A stretch of DNA of 64,000 bases from Hymenobacter frigidus (GTDB lineage: Bacteria > Bacteroidota > Bacteroidia > Cytophagales > Hymenobacteraceae): contig NZ_BMGY01000005.1 of assembly GCF_014640435.1 (NCBI RefSeq), positions 62,001 to 126,000 on the forward strand. Direction: 5' to 3'. A program made the translations under genes and the position numbers. The stretch's first letter is position 1. Each line of letters opens with the position of its first letter. Of the stretch, positions 8,902 to 18,893 are shown piece by piece. The notes beneath the pieces were generated by a model. It had not been told where the DNA came from. It worked only from the letters and a program-made list of their open reading frames with translations, and did not search any database.

Positions 8902-9834
8902 TTAGCCCTGCTTATAAAACGGCTCAATCGTGCGGAAATACGGGTTCACGCCTTCGTCCGACGTCTTATCCAGTAGCATCAAATCCACGAATTGGAAGTC
9001 GGTGGTCCGGCCTTCGAGCACAGGGCCGAGCTCCTGCATGAAGCTGGGGTCCAGGCTGCTGCTTTCGAAAGCCAGCAGCAGGCGCGGCACCTCCGGGTTG
9101 GAGTCGAGCTGCATCTGGGCCAGGAAGGCGGTTTCGATGTGCGGCTGCGTGGCGGCCCAGGTCGAAACGGCCTCGGCTACGGCGCTGGGGTAGTCGGCGG
9201 GCTGGCTAAGCAGCACCTGGGCATCGCCGCCGGCGGGCGAGAGCGGGCCGGTAAGCTGCCCGGCGAGCAAAGCGGCCAACTCATCCTTTGGCAGGATTTT
9301 GCCAGCGGGCGAGAAGGGGTTCAGCACGCAGTCTTGGCCCTGCACCATGTTGAAAAAGGCGTGGCCGGGCAGGCGCACGTAAGGCATGGGGTTGTTTTCG
9401 ACGCCGCCATCGGTGAGGCGGGAGGGCGAGGAGAAGATGGGCAGCTTACCATCGGCGAGGATTTGCAGCTGAATTTCCTGGCCTTCGGCGAGAATGACTT
9501 CGCCGGGCTCGATGCCTTCGGCGGGGGCCAAAATCATCAGGATTTCTTCCTGCAGCAAGGCTTGGTAGAAGGCGGGGCGGGCGTTTTCGTCGGTCGCGGC
9601 CAGTAGCAGAAGCTGCTCCAGCACGTTTTCGGGCTCGAAGGGGAACGGCTCGGGTTGGGGCAGCATGAAATCGGTGGGCATCATGGGCACCACGGGGTCG
9701 GCCGGGGCCGTGAACTTGGCACCTTGGTAGCGGGGGCCGTCGGCAGCCGGTTTGGCGGCTGGCGTGCCGGTAGGTGTGGTTGGCGGGGCCGGGGCATCGC
9801 CGGGTTTATTTTTCAGGAAATCAAACAGGCCCAT
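8902..9834 (-). CDS. SseB-like protein
   Basis: Cytoplasmic protein of 310 residues. After a proline/alanine-rich linker (residues ~12-45) comes an SseB N-terminal-type domain (ENVLEQLLLLAATDENARPAF, then GQEIQLQILADGKLPIFSS, and LPGHAFFNMVQGQDCVLNPF), followed by the SseB C-terminal-type domain (AVAEAVSTWAATQPHIETAFLAQM, VDLMLLDK, FYKQG). SseB was named for altered serine sensitivity in E. coli; the biochemical role is not established. No partner genes; it is flanked on both sides by members of the intergenic palindrome family. Confidence 0.8.
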   Translation of the reverse strand: MGLFDFLKNKPGDAPAPPTTPTGTPAAKPAADGPRYQGAKFTAPADPVVPMMPTDFMLPQPEPFPFEPENVLEQLLLLAATDENARPAFYQALLQEEILMILAPAEGIEPGEVILAEGQEIQLQILADGKLPIFSSPSRLTDGGVENNPMPYVRLPGHAFFNMVQGQDCVLNPFSPAGKILPKDELAALLAGQLTGPLSPAGGDAQVLLSQPADYPSAVAEAVSTWAATQPHIETAFLAQMQLDSNPEVPRLLLAFESSSLDPSFMQELGPVLEGRTTDFQFVDLMLLDKTSDEGVNPYFRTIEPFYKQG

Positions 9835-9924
9835 GGGGAACGAGAATACGAATGAAGTTGGACGCGCAATCTACGGCAAAAAACGCGTTTGGCAGGGGTA
9901 TAAAGGGGCGTAATATGCAATTTT

Positions 9925-10026
9925 GAACGGTCATGCTACGCGCAGCGCAGCATCTTTACCTCACACGTAATGGATGCCATTGCAGCGAAGCAGTAGAGAT
10001 GCTGCGCTGCAATGGCATGACCGTTC
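9925..10026. repeat. Inverted repeat, GTCATG family, imperfect
   Basis: Outer arms of about 35 bases (9925-9959 and 9993-10026) pair at both ends (GAACGGTCATGC... / ...GCATGACCGTTC) with a mismatched block in the middle. A second, better inner hairpin is formed by TGCCATTGCAGCG near 9974 and CGCTGCAATGGCA near 10006, so the copy looks like a recombined or rearranged one. Lies between two minus-strand genes. Confidence 0.78.
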
Positions 10027-10036
10027 CTCTCATTTT

Positions 10037-10468
10037 TTAGTGGTGGTGCGGTTCAGCTGCTTGGGGCACCCGGCAGGAGTCCAGCGCTGTTTGCACATCG
10101 AGAATGGTGCGCGGCACGCCTTTGTTGCCCCAGTGGCTTTCAATGTAGTTCAGCAGGTTGGTGAGCTGGGCGGTGCTCATGGTTTTGTTGCCGGGCATAA
10201 TGTTGTGGTAGCCAATGCCGTTCACCACGATGGCTTCGTTCTGACCGTTGCGCAGCAGGCAGGCCAGCTCAGCGCGGTGCTTCACCAGGTAGTCGGACCC
10301 GGCGATGGGCGGAATGAGGCGGGCGAGGCCCTGGCCCTGTTCGCCGTGGCAACTGGAACAGTGCAGGGCATACAGCTTTTCGCCCTGGTGGCGGTTGTTG
10401 CTGAAGCAGCTGGCCAGGATGGTGCCCAACAGCGCCACCAAGCCTAATATGAGGGAGCGGGACGGCAT
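10037..10468 (-). CDS. Membrane-anchored c-type cytochrome
   Basis: Small mono-haem cytochrome c of 143 residues. The N-terminus is a lipoprotein signal (LVALLGTILASC, Cys21), and the haem site is CSSCH at residues 37-41; a likely axial methionine lies in HNIMPGNKTMS. A His-rich tail (AAEPHHH) ends the protein. Last gene of a three-gene operon: its ATG begins immediately after the stop codon of the SCO gene with no gap. The pairing with SCO points to electron transfer or copper-site assembly in the periplasm. Confidence 0.9.
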   Translation of the reverse strand: MPSRSLILGLVALLGTILASCFSNNRHQGEKLYALHCSSCHGEQGQGLARLIPPIAGSDYLVKHRAELACLLRNGQNEAIVVNGIGYHNIMPGNKTMSTAQLTNLLNYIESHWGNKGVPRTILDVQTALDSCRVPQAAEPHHH

Positions 10469-11164
10469 TTACTTCGTCGCTACGCCCGATTTGCGGGCAT
10501 CAATCTCGGCCAGCAGGATGGGCAATTCCACGAAAAGCCGGGCTACTTCCTGGGCGTTGAGGCTGTCGTAGAGGCCGCGGATGTGGCCCCGGTCGTCCAC
10601 CAGCGCGAAGGTACCGTTGTGGGCGAAGCCGCCGGGCGCCTCCTTGTCGGGCAGGGCCGCGGTGAAGTAGGCCTTAGCCAGCTGAAATACCGTGTCCTTG
10701 GCCGTGGGCTCGTTGTGGGCCCCGGTGGTGGCAAAGTGCCAGCGGGCCGCATCGGTCACGCCCAGGCGCTGGGCGTAGTCCTTAAGCACCGGAATGGTGT
10801 CGTGGGCCGGGTCGATGGTGTGCGAGAGGAAGACGATGCGTGGGTCTTTGGCGTACTTGGTGTACACTTTCAGCAGCTCGCCCTGCATTTTGGGGCAGAT
10901 GCCGGGGCAGGTGGCGAAGAAGAAATCGGCCACGTAGGCCCGCCCGGCAAAGGTTTGGTTGGTAATAACCTGTCCGGCCTGGTTGACGAGGCGGAAGCGG
11001 GGCACGGTAGCAAATACGGTGTCGGCGGGGCCGCCATCGGCGCGGGGGCGCACGTCGCGCTCCCCCATAATGGGCAGCTTGGCGGCCTCCTTTGGCGGTT
11101 CGGTGCAGGCGGTGGTGAGCAGGGTGGCGGCCAGCGTGGGCAGCAGCAACAGGCGTTTGAACAT
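10469..11164 (-). CDS. SCO-family copper chaperone / thioredoxin-like lipoprotein
   Basis: SCO proteins deliver copper to, or reduce, the CuA site of cytochrome oxidase. Lipoprotein signal with Cys20 (LLTTAC). The copper motif CPGIC (Cys86, Cys90) follows the strand VADFFFAT, and the third ligand is the histidine in FAHNGTFALVDDRG. The thioredoxin fold is complete at 231 residues. Middle gene of the operon: 3 bases after the upstream lipoprotein gene, and abutting the cytochrome c gene. No oxidase subunits are in the window. Confidence 0.92.
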   Translation of the reverse strand: MFKRLLLLPTLAATLLTTACTEPPKEAAKLPIMGERDVRPRADGGPADTVFATVPRFRLVNQAGQVITNQTFAGRAYVADFFFATCPGICPKMQGELLKVYTKYAKDPRIVFLSHTIDPAHDTIPVLKDYAQRLGVTDAARWHFATTGAHNEPTAKDTVFQLAKAYFTAALPDKEAPGGFAHNGTFALVDDRGHIRGLYDSLNAQEVARLFVELPILLAEIDARKSGVATK

Positions 11165-11167
11165 GGG

Positions 11168-11605
11168 TTATTTAGAAGAAGCGGGGTGCTGGCTGATAAA
11201 CAACGAAGCCGAGTCCATCGTTGCGCGGTACTGGCGGCGCACGCCGGCCAGCACCTGCTGCTGCTGCTGGAAATAGGCCAGACGGGCGGCGGGCGTGGCC
11301 GTGCTGTCGGGCGCTTTGTACCGGTGCATCCAGTCCATCATCGCGGCATCGGCGGCCAGCAGGCCGCGCACGAAGGGGGCGGCGGCGGGGGAATGGGTAG
11401 CCGAAATCTGGGCCTTGAGTGAGTAGAGCTGGTCGGTTTGGGCCATCAGGGAGTCGTGGCGAGCCATGACGGCCATTTCGGCCGCGGCGGCCGGAGTGGG
11501 TGGGCCTTGCTCGGCAATGGGCTTGTCGGGGGAGGCGCAGGCGGCCAGGAGCACGCCGAAAGCCACCAGGGCCCCGCGCAGGGCATTTGTGGGAATGTAT
11601 TTCAC
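11168..11605 (-). CDS. Putative lipoprotein, first gene of the SCO operon
   Basis: A 145-residue predicted lipoprotein with signal ALVAFGVLLAAC followed by a short linker and an all-helical body containing a QQQQQ run near the C-terminus. I do not recognise a named family. The frame is open upstream to 11752, but GTG at 11605 gives a proper lipoprotein signal and lies just after a TACCTTTG promoter box, so I prefer it. Co-transcribed with SCO and cytochrome c, so a role in the same periplasmic electron-transfer or copper process is inferred. Confidence 0.7.
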   Translation of the reverse strand: MKYIPTNALRGALVAFGVLLAACASPDKPIAEQGPPTPAAAAEMAVMARHDSLMAQTDQLYSLKAQISATHSPAAAPFVRGLLAADAAMMDWMHRYKAPDSTATPAARLAYFQQQQQVLAGVRRQYRATMDSASLFISQHPASSK

Positions 11606-11609
11606 GGCC

Positions 11610-11617
11610 CAAAGGTA
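11610..11617 (-). promoter_or_regulatory. TAnnTTTG promoter box for the SCO operon
   Basis: Minus-strand TACCTTTG matches the Bacteroidota -7 element and ends only four bases before the GTG at 11605, implying a very short or absent leader. Confidence 0.6.
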
Positions 11618-11784
11618 CGTTCGGCGGGCGGGCCGTGCGGTTGTGTACAGCGTTGGAAAGCAGCGGCGTTGGCTTGGAGAATATATAAAAAGCAAAATTG
11701 GGCTTAGCTGGTTGGAGAAGCTTGTGCGTATTGCTTTACACACCTGACACATTCTTTTCAGTCACTTGATTTTCTTCCCAACCT

Positions 11785-12777
<993 letters not shown>

Positions 12778-12788
12778 ATTATGGTATG

Positions 12789-12843
12789 GCAGCTCAAAAA
12801 GAATCCCCGCCGGAATTTTTGGCGGGGATTCTCTTTGAGCTGC
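12789..12843. terminator. Bidirectional hairpin terminator
   Basis: Arms of about 23 bases (12789-12811 and 12821-12843) with a single mismatch flank a short loop; the GC-rich core GAATCCCCGCC is bordered by A/T runs on both sides. It separates the convergent aldo/keto reductase and histidine kinase genes. Confidence 0.85.
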
Positions 12844-12851
12844 TGGCTGGG

Positions 12852-15557
12852 CTAGCGGGCCAGCAGCTGCACCAGCTTGGCGTAGAGCTCGGCTTCCTCA
12901 AAGGGTTTGGCCAGGCAGTCGTCCATGCCGGCGGCCAGGTAGCGCAGGTGGTCGGTGCGGAAGGCGTTGGCCGTGAGGGCCAGCACCGATACGCCGGCCC
13001 GTGCCGCGTCGGGGTGCGCCCGGACAAGGGCCACGGCTTCGAGCCCGCTCATGCCGGGCATTTGAATGTCCATTAGCACCAGGTCAAATTCCTGCTGCTC
13101 GAACTGCGCCACGCCTTCGGAGCCGTTCTCAGCCTCCGTCACCACCATGCCCCAGGCCTGCATGGTCCAGGAAGCCACCATGCGGTTGATGTCGTTGTCT
13201 TCCACCAGCAGCACCCGCACGCCATGTAGTACGCCGGTATCGAATACATCGGTGGCTATAGCAGCGTCGGCCAGGGTAGCTTTGGGCAGGCACAGCGTGA
13301 ACGCGAAGCAGCTGCCCTGCCCGGGCGTGCTTTCCACCGTCAGCGAGCCGTTCATCTGCTCGACCAGAGCGCGGCTGATGCTGAGGCCCAGGCCCGTGCC
13401 GCCAAATAGGCGCGTAGTATCGGCGTAGGCCTGGGTGAAGCTTTCGAAGATGCGGGCGATGACCTCGGGCTGCATCCCCATGCCCGTGTCCGTCACCCGG
13501 AACTGAATGGTCAGCGTGTCGGCGGTTTCGCTCAGCAGCTGGCCTTCCACCTTCACCCGCCCACCGGTTGGCGTGAACTTGATGGCGTTGCTCACCAGGT
13601 TTATCAGAATCTGATTGAGCCGGTGCGCGTCGCCCCGCACCACGGGGTAGGGGCAGCCTGCACTCAGGGGCGTGCCTTCGAAGACAATGCCTTTTTCCTG
13701 GGCTTGCAGGGCCAGCGGCTGCACGGCCTGCTGCATCGAGTCGCAGAGGTTGAACGACTCGCTGCTGAGCTCCAGCTTGCCGGAAGTGATTTTGGCCATG
13801 TCCAGCACGTCATTCAGCACGGCCAGCAGGTGCTGCCCCGAGCTGCGAATGATGCGCAGGTACTCCTGCTGCTTTGCGGTGAGTGGGGTTTTGGCCAGCA
13901 GGTTGGCCACGCCCAGCACCCCGTTCATGGGCGTGCGGATTTCGTGGCTCATGTTGGCCAGGAAGTTTTCGCGGGCCTGCACGGCGGCTTCGGCGGCCAG
14001 CTTGGCCCGCTTCAGCTCCTTATTGGCCCGCACCCGGTCCGTAATGTCGTGGGCGTGCGAGGCTATGTAGGGAGCCTGGCCGGGCTCGCGCACCACGAAG
14101 TTGTGGTACAGCAAATAGCGTAGCTCCTGGGTGCCGCGCGGTACCACGCGCAGCACGCCTTCTTCTTCGCCTGCGGCCGTAATACGGGTGAGGTAATCGG
14201 CAAAGGCGTCGCGGTCTTCGGGCAGCATGTGCGCGGTGACGGACATGCCGAGCATGGCGGCGGGGGATTCGCGCAGCAGTTTGGCCAGAGCGGGGTTTAC
14301 GCTGAGCACGGTGCCCTGCAGGTCGCAGGTGCCGATGAGGGCCTGCCCGTAATGCATCAGGTCGCGGTACTGCTTTTCGCTGCGCTCCAGGGTTTGCTGA
14401 AACTGTTTGAGGGGAGTAATGTCGGTGCTCACGCCCAGCACGTGCATCGAGCCATCGGGCCGGCGGAGGGGGCGCTTCACGGTATAAAACCATCTGGTGC
14501 TGCCATCGGCAAGCGTGAACGAATCTTCCCGCGCTACTTCCTGGCCGGTGGCCCGTACCTGGGCATCGATGGCGGCGTAGCGGGCCAGCTCGGCCACGCT
14601 CTCGGGGGTGGGAGCCACGGGCTTGGCAAAGGGGGAGGCCTTCACCAGATTCAACATGGCCTGATTCTGGAAAACCAGCTTCTGCTCGGTGTCACGCACG
14701 AACACCACCGTCGGAATGGTGTCGAGCACCTGTTCCATAAACTGCTGGGTTTCGCGCAGCTGCTGGCGCGCCGCCTCGCGTTCGGTGATGTCGGCAAAGT
14801 AGAGGTTGACGTACCCCTCCAGCGGCTGCGGCACCACGGAGATGCTGAATACTTGCGTCCCGATTTTTACTTCAACCTGCTGCAGCGTACCCAATGCCAG
14901 TGATGCCGTGGCCCCCGCCCGCAACTGCCGCTGCACCCGCACCTGCTCGGGGCGTGTCAGGCTGGCCCCAAGCCGCTGGGCCGCCCGGTTGGCGTACAAC
15001 TGTTGGTATGTGGCCCCAATGCGCACAATTGGGTTAGGGTTTTCGTCGGGGATAAAGGCGAATGACTTCTGAGCGGCTAGCTGCCGCTGCTGCTCGCTCA
15101 CGTCGCGCAGGTTCAGCACCCACAAGCCTTCCCGGTCATCCGGTGCTGCCGGCGTGGCCTCGCAGGCCAGCACCCGGTCGTGGTGCAGCGTCAGGAGCAC
15201 GGGTTGGTAGGGGCGCAGCACGCGCGGGGCGTTGGCCACCCAGGTAGCCAGGTCGGTAGGCTTCTCCACCAGGGGCTGCAAACGGGCCAGCAGCTGCAGC
15301 ACCGGCTTTCCCTGCCAGGCCGCAGAGGAGTCCATTAGGTTAAACAGGCTGAAGAGCTGCTGGTTGGTCAGCACAATGCGGCCGGCTTTGTTCACTACCA
15401 GCAGCCCTTCCAGTCGGCGGTCAGTAAGCTGTTCTACCACCTGCTCCGCCATCTCGGCAAAGGCCAGCGACTCGGTTAGCTCCCGGATGCGCTGCTCGGC
15501 ATCGGCCAGAGCCTTGGGGTAGTCAATAGTAGCAATAACAGGAGCGGAAGGCAACAT
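12852..15557 (-). CDS. PAS-domain hybrid sensor histidine kinase/response regulator
   Basis: Soluble 901-residue two-component hybrid. No clear membrane segment is visible. Several PAS or PAS-like domains occupy residues ~35-500 (for example GLLVVNKAGRIVLTNQQLF, VVFVRDTEQKLVFQNQAM, and a PAC-like LRRPDGSMHVLGVSTDITPL). The HisKA box is NMSHEIRTPMNG with phospho-acceptor His538. The ATPase domain shows NLVSNAIKFTP, DTGMGM and GGTGLGLSIS. A C-terminal receiver (from LLVEDNDINR, ~785) has phospho-acceptor Asp830 in LMDIQMPG and the conserved lysine in CLAKPF. No HPt or output regulator is adjacent, so its partner lies elsewhere. The multiple PAS domains suggest an internal redox, light or ligand signal. 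Confidence 0.93.
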   Translation of the reverse strand: MLPSAPVIATIDYPKALADAEQRIRELTESLAFAEMAEQVVEQLTDRRLEGLLVVNKAGRIVLTNQQLFSLFNLMDSSAAWQGKPVLQLLARLQPLVEKPTDLATWVANAPRVLRPYQPVLLTLHHDRVLACEATPAAPDDREGLWVLNLRDVSEQQRQLAAQKSFAFIPDENPNPIVRIGATYQQLYANRAAQRLGASLTRPEQVRVQRQLRAGATASLALGTLQQVEVKIGTQVFSISVVPQPLEGYVNLYFADITEREAARQQLRETQQFMEQVLDTIPTVVFVRDTEQKLVFQNQAMLNLVKASPFAKPVAPTPESVAELARYAAIDAQVRATGQEVAREDSFTLADGSTRWFYTVKRPLRRPDGSMHVLGVSTDITPLKQFQQTLERSEKQYRDLMHYGQALIGTCDLQGTVLSVNPALAKLLRESPAAMLGMSVTAHMLPEDRDAFADYLTRITAAGEEEGVLRVVPRGTQELRYLLYHNFVVREPGQAPYIASHAHDITDRVRANKELKRAKLAAEAAVQARENFLANMSHEIRTPMNGVLGVANLLAKTPLTAKQQEYLRIIRSSGQHLLAVLNDVLDMAKITSGKLELSSESFNLCDSMQQAVQPLALQAQEKGIVFEGTPLSAGCPYPVVRGDAHRLNQILINLVSNAIKFTPTGGRVKVEGQLLSETADTLTIQFRVTDTGMGMQPEVIARIFESFTQAYADTTRLFGGTGLGLSISRALVEQMNGSLTVESTPGQGSCFAFTLCLPKATLADAAIATDVFDTGVLHGVRVLLVEDNDINRMVASWTMQAWGMVVTEAENGSEGVAQFEQQEFDLVLMDIQMPGMSGLEAVALVRAHPDAARAGVSVLALTANAFRTDHLRYLAAGMDDCLAKPFEEAELYAKLVQLLAR

Positions 15558-15715
15558 ATCAGCATAAATACAAAGTGACAGGCTAATGTAACACCTGCGG
15601 TGTTGAAAGGTCTGCTGTATTTAAGAAGCGGTGAAAACCAGGCACAGTTGTTCATGCTCCGCCTAAGTAAAGCCAATGGCCGTCCTCCTGAATGAATAAT
15701 TTTAGCGCAGCTTGC

Positions 15716-17164
15716 CTAGCTGGGCAGCAGGTCAATCCAGCCGTCTTCGCTCACCACCACGGCCAGCACCGGGTACTGGCTGCTGTTGACGTAGCGTAGT
15801 GCCGAATTGAAGCGCGAGCCCCGTGAGGAGTCACCCTTCTCCGTGGCCAGGCCGTCGAGAATGGCTCCAATGGCGTGGCACACGCCGTTGGGTTCGATGA
15901 GCACGGCCCCGTCGATGTTGGTGACCAGCCGCAGCACCGAAGGCGTCATAATGCGCGGCACCACCCGAAAGCACTGGCGGGTGAGGCGGCGGGCCTCGTG
16001 GGCAGCGCCCGTGCTGATGACGAGGATGGTGCCATTGGGCTGGGTGCTGGCCTTGCGGGCCAGGTCCCAGAGGTAATCTATGCTGTCGTCGTTGAGGCTA
16101 GGGAATATCCGGGCAGCCACGCGGGTGAAGTTGTCGGCGGCCACGCGGCCTTGGGGCAGGCGCGGGGTGTTGCTCACCACGCGCATGAGTACGTGGCCGG
16201 CGTGGCTCATTTCCCAGCTGTAGTGATTGGTGAAGTGCACCGTGCTAAGCGGCTCAAATTGAGTGTCTGATTCGGGTACTAACTGCCCCAATCCAAATAC
16301 GTGGGACGCGTCTGAAATCAGGGCCGTGTGGCCTTCGCTTAGCTCCAGGAGCTTGCGGATAGAACGGTGGTCACGCATGGGCACCGGCGTTTCCAGGGTC
16401 AGCACCGGTACAATGCCGGGGTGCAGGCGGCGGCTCACCAGCATGGTTCCGATGCCCTCGTCGCCTTCGTGGCGCAGAGCGGCCACGCCGTTGCAGGCAT
16501 CATACAGGCCGTGGGTGCCGGCGGGGGCCACGCGCAGCATCAGGCGGCGGCCCGCCGAGCGCAGCAGCTCGTTGTGGTCACGGTCGAGCACGGGCTGGTC
16601 GTTGTCGGCCGTGTCGGCCTCGCGCAGGGCGCGGGCACAGTCGTGCAGAAACTCGATAATCGCCGCGTGGGGCAGGTTGGAGGGGCGGCCATTGCCCGGC
16701 TTGGGCAGCGCGAAGTACCCCTCGTAGCAGTCGGCGGCCACCTGTAGCACTACCGTTACCAGGTAGCCCTGCAGGCTCACCGGCACCGAGCAGAAGGAGC
16801 GCCGGTTTTCCTGGCGGCTCGTGGTGAGTTCGGCCAGCGTGGTTTCGGTGGCCTGGCACACCAGCTCGTACCAGTGCTGCTTCTCCGACCGGTCGTGGTC
16901 GTTGGGGTGCAGGTGGTACACGGAGCCCTGGGGGCCAGCATTGGCTTCGAGTACGGCCGCCCGGGCTTTTACCCGGGCGAAATCGCCGGGCTGGTAGCGG
17001 GTCGAAGACGGCTCGACCACCACGCCACCGGGCTCGTCCGACTCTTTGGCCGAGGCAAAGCCCAGCAGAAAAACCTCGGGCCGCAGGCTGCGGTCGAGCA
17101 AATTAAAAACCCCCTCGGCGAAGAGCTGGGCAGAAACTCGGAATAGGCTTTGGTGTTCCCACAT
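15716..17164 (-). CDS. DisA_N (diadenylate cyclase-like) protein with N-terminal sensor domain
   Basis: The C-terminal ~130 residues resemble the DAC/DisA_N domain that makes c-di-AMP: TNIDGAVLIEPNGVC (DGA at 418-420), then RGSRFNSALRY (about 448-458), then VLAVVVSEDGWIDLLP. The order and spacing fit DAC enzymes, but the usual RHR of GTRHRAA reads RFN here. The N-terminal ~350 residues form a separate globular part of the type described as predicted sensor domains fused to DAC domains (DACNV-like); no membrane segment is seen. I chose ATG at 17164; an in-frame TTG lies at 17203. Activity is uncertain because of the altered motif. Single gene, no neighbouring c-di-AMP genes. Confidence 0.72.
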   Translation of the reverse strand: MWEHQSLFRVSAQLFAEGVFNLLDRSLRPEVFLLGFASAKESDEPGGVVVEPSSTRYQPGDFARVKARAAVLEANAGPQGSVYHLHPNDHDRSEKQHWYELVCQATETTLAELTTSRQENRRSFCSVPVSLQGYLVTVVLQVAADCYEGYFALPKPGNGRPSNLPHAAIIEFLHDCARALREADTADNDQPVLDRDHNELLRSAGRRLMLRVAPAGTHGLYDACNGVAALRHEGDEGIGTMLVSRRLHPGIVPVLTLETPVPMRDHRSIRKLLELSEGHTALISDASHVFGLGQLVPESDTQFEPLSTVHFTNHYSWEMSHAGHVLMRVVSNTPRLPQGRVAADNFTRVAARIFPSLNDDSIDYLWDLARKASTQPNGTILVISTGAAHEARRLTRQCFRVVPRIMTPSVLRLVTNIDGAVLIEPNGVCHAIGAILDGLATEKGDSSRGSRFNSALRYVNSSQYPVLAVVVSEDGWIDLLPS

Positions 17165-17361
17165 GGGCAATTTGAGGACGGCCAGACCTTGCTGCGGGCC
17201 CAACTTCGTCCCGAACTACGGAAAAATCGAACGGATAGTGGTATTGCGAAACAAAATTACCTGGTACCCGCTTCCCTCTGTGCCGCAAAATTTGTATCTT
17301 CGAACCTGCTCCGGTCGACCGTAGTAGCTTAGTCCTCACGCTCCCAACCCCCCACAAGCCT

Positions 17362-17625
17362 ATGCTCTTTGTCGACATGCTTTTTGTGGTGGCGTTGGCC
17401 ATTTCCTTCATCCCAATTCTGACCGGCTACTGCGCGCACAGTCGGGGCCGGTCGTTTTGGCTGTGGTTTGTGTTGGGCTGGGTGCTGCCGTTGGCGTCGT
17501 TCTTTTTGTTGTTCGCCCTCATCGCCCACGAAGAGCTCAACCCCGGCCGCCGCCTGCTCGGCGAGGCCCGCCAAATCCTGCGCGAAGCCGATAAGCGCGC
17601 CAAAGCCGCCAGCCTCAAGAGTTGA
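17362..17625 (+). CDS. Small two-helix membrane protein
   Basis: An 87-residue protein with two hydrophobic helices (LFVVALAISFIPILTG and FVLGWVLPLASFFLLFALIA) and a charged C-terminal tail. The second helix begins after a tryptophan-rich FWLWF. Family not recognised. A promoter-like TATCTTCG box lies at 17295-17302, 60 bases upstream. It converges with the flavoprotein gene 23 bases away, and no strong terminator is visible between them. Confidence 0.65.
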   Translation: MLFVDMLFVVALAISFIPILTGYCAHSRGRSFWLWFVLGWVLPLASFFLLFALIAHEELNPGRRLLGEARQILREADKRAKAASLKS

Positions 17626-17648
17626 ATATATTCAGGTGCCGTCCGGCG

Positions 17649-18893
17649 CTATTTTATAAAATCTAACATCCCTCGTGCCGCCCATGCCCCGGTGCTGAAG
17701 CAGCCTTGCAGCAGGTAGCCGCCCGTGGGGGCCTCCCAGTCCAGCATTTCGCCGGCCACGAATATGCCCGGCTGCTGCCGCAGCATCAGGTGCTCATCGA
17801 GGGCCGCAAAGGCAATACCGCCGGCCGTGGAAATCGCCTCATCAAGGGGCCGTAAGCCTGCAACGGTTAGCGGTACGGCGCGTAGCAGCTCTGCCAGCGC
17901 CGCCGGGGCGAGCGTGGCTGCTTCCGAATACGACTCCCGCAGGAGCGTGGGCACGGCGGGGCTCAGGCTGAGGGTTTTCTTGAGTAAATCAGAGAACGAA
18001 GCTTTGCCCCGGGGCTGGCTAAGCTTTTGGCGCAGCGCCTCCGCCGTCAGGTCGGGTTTGAGATTGAGGTGCAATACGGCGGGGCCGTCGCTGGCCAGTG
18101 CCGCTCGTAGCTGGGGCGTGAGGGTGTACACCGGTGTGCCCTCCACGCCGTATTCGGTAAGCATGATTTCGCCACGGACCTCGGGGCCGTGGTTCACGCG
18201 CAGGGCAATGTTTTTGAGCGGCGTGCGACCGATTTTTTGAATAAAGAAATCGGACCAATTTACTTCCGCGCCGCAGTTGGACGGGGCGAATGGCGTGACG
18301 GGCACCCCAAGCGCCTGCAGCAACGGGGCCCAAGCGCCGTCGGAGCCGGTTTTGGCCCAGCTGGCCCCGCCCAGGGCCAGCACGGTGGCGGCGGGCTCCA
18401 GCACAAATTCCCGGCCGGCGTCGGGTCCCGGGTTTTCATCGCGCAGGCGCAGGCCGGTGGGGCCCGCAAAACCCAGCCAGCGGTGGCGGGTATGAATTTC
18501 AACGCCCAGCGTTTGTAGTCGGCGCAGCCAGGCGCGCAGCAAATCGGCCGGCTTGTGCGCCGCCACTGGGAAGATGCGGCCACTCGTGCCCACAAAGGTT
18601 TCGATGCCCAGGTCGGCGGCCCAGGCTCGTAAATCAAGCGGTGAAAAATGCCCCAGCAACTGCGCAAAACGGCTCGATTCGGCTCCGTAGCGACTGGCGA
18701 ACCGGCTCAGCTCCTCGGCGTTGCTCAGGTTGAAACCACCGTGACCGGCCACTAGAAACTTGCGGCCCACCGTGGCTTGTGCCTCAAACAGCTGCACCCG
18801 CTGCCCGGCTTCGGCCAGGCGCTGGGCCGCCAGCAGTCCGGCTGGCCCGCCGCCGACTACGGCTACTCCTGATTGTAATGAGGAATGAAGAAT
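17649..18893 (-). CDS. TIGR03862/HI0933-like flavoprotein, start codon obscured
   Basis: FAD-binding oxidoreductase of the HI0933-like family (GRKFLVAGHGGFNLSN, LALGGASWAKTGSDG, AGEMLDWEAPTGGYLLQGCFSTG). The first canonical start in frame (GTG at 18797) would remove the dinucleotide-binding site, yet the frame continues upstream and encodes VAVVGGGPAGLLAAQRLAEA, clearly part of the protein. Going further upstream there is no ATG, GTG or TTG before the stop at 18921-18923; the only candidate is ATT at 18893. Just upstream lies an AT-rich repeat (AATGAGGAATGAA). Either a rare ATT start is used or the repeat has destroyed the original start. Product role in the cell is not known for the family. 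Confidence 0.72.
   Translation of the reverse strand: MLHSSLQSGVAVVGGGPAGLLAAQRLAEAGQRVQLFEAQATVGRKFLVAGHGGFNLSNAEELSRFASRYGAESSRFAQLLGHFSPLDLRAWAADLGIETFVGTSGRIFPVAAHKPADLLRAWLRRLQTLGVEIHTRHRWLGFAGPTGLRLRDENPGPDAGREFVLEPAATVLALGGASWAKTGSDGAWAPLLQALGVPVTPFAPSNCGAEVNWSDFFIQKIGRTPLKNIALRVNHGPEVRGEIMLTEYGVEGTPVYTLTPQLRAALASDGPAVLHLNLKPDLTAEALRQKLSQPRGKASFSDLLKKTLSLSPAVPTLLRESYSEAATLAPAALAELLRAVPLTVAGLRPLDEAISTAGGIAFAALDEHLMLRQQPGIFVAGEMLDWEAPTGGYLLQGCFSTGAWAARGMLDFIK

Noticed and set aside
17165-17203. A longer start (TTG at 17203) for the DisA-like protein
   Set aside because: The ATG at 17164 is more usual, and the extra 13 residues add no domain.
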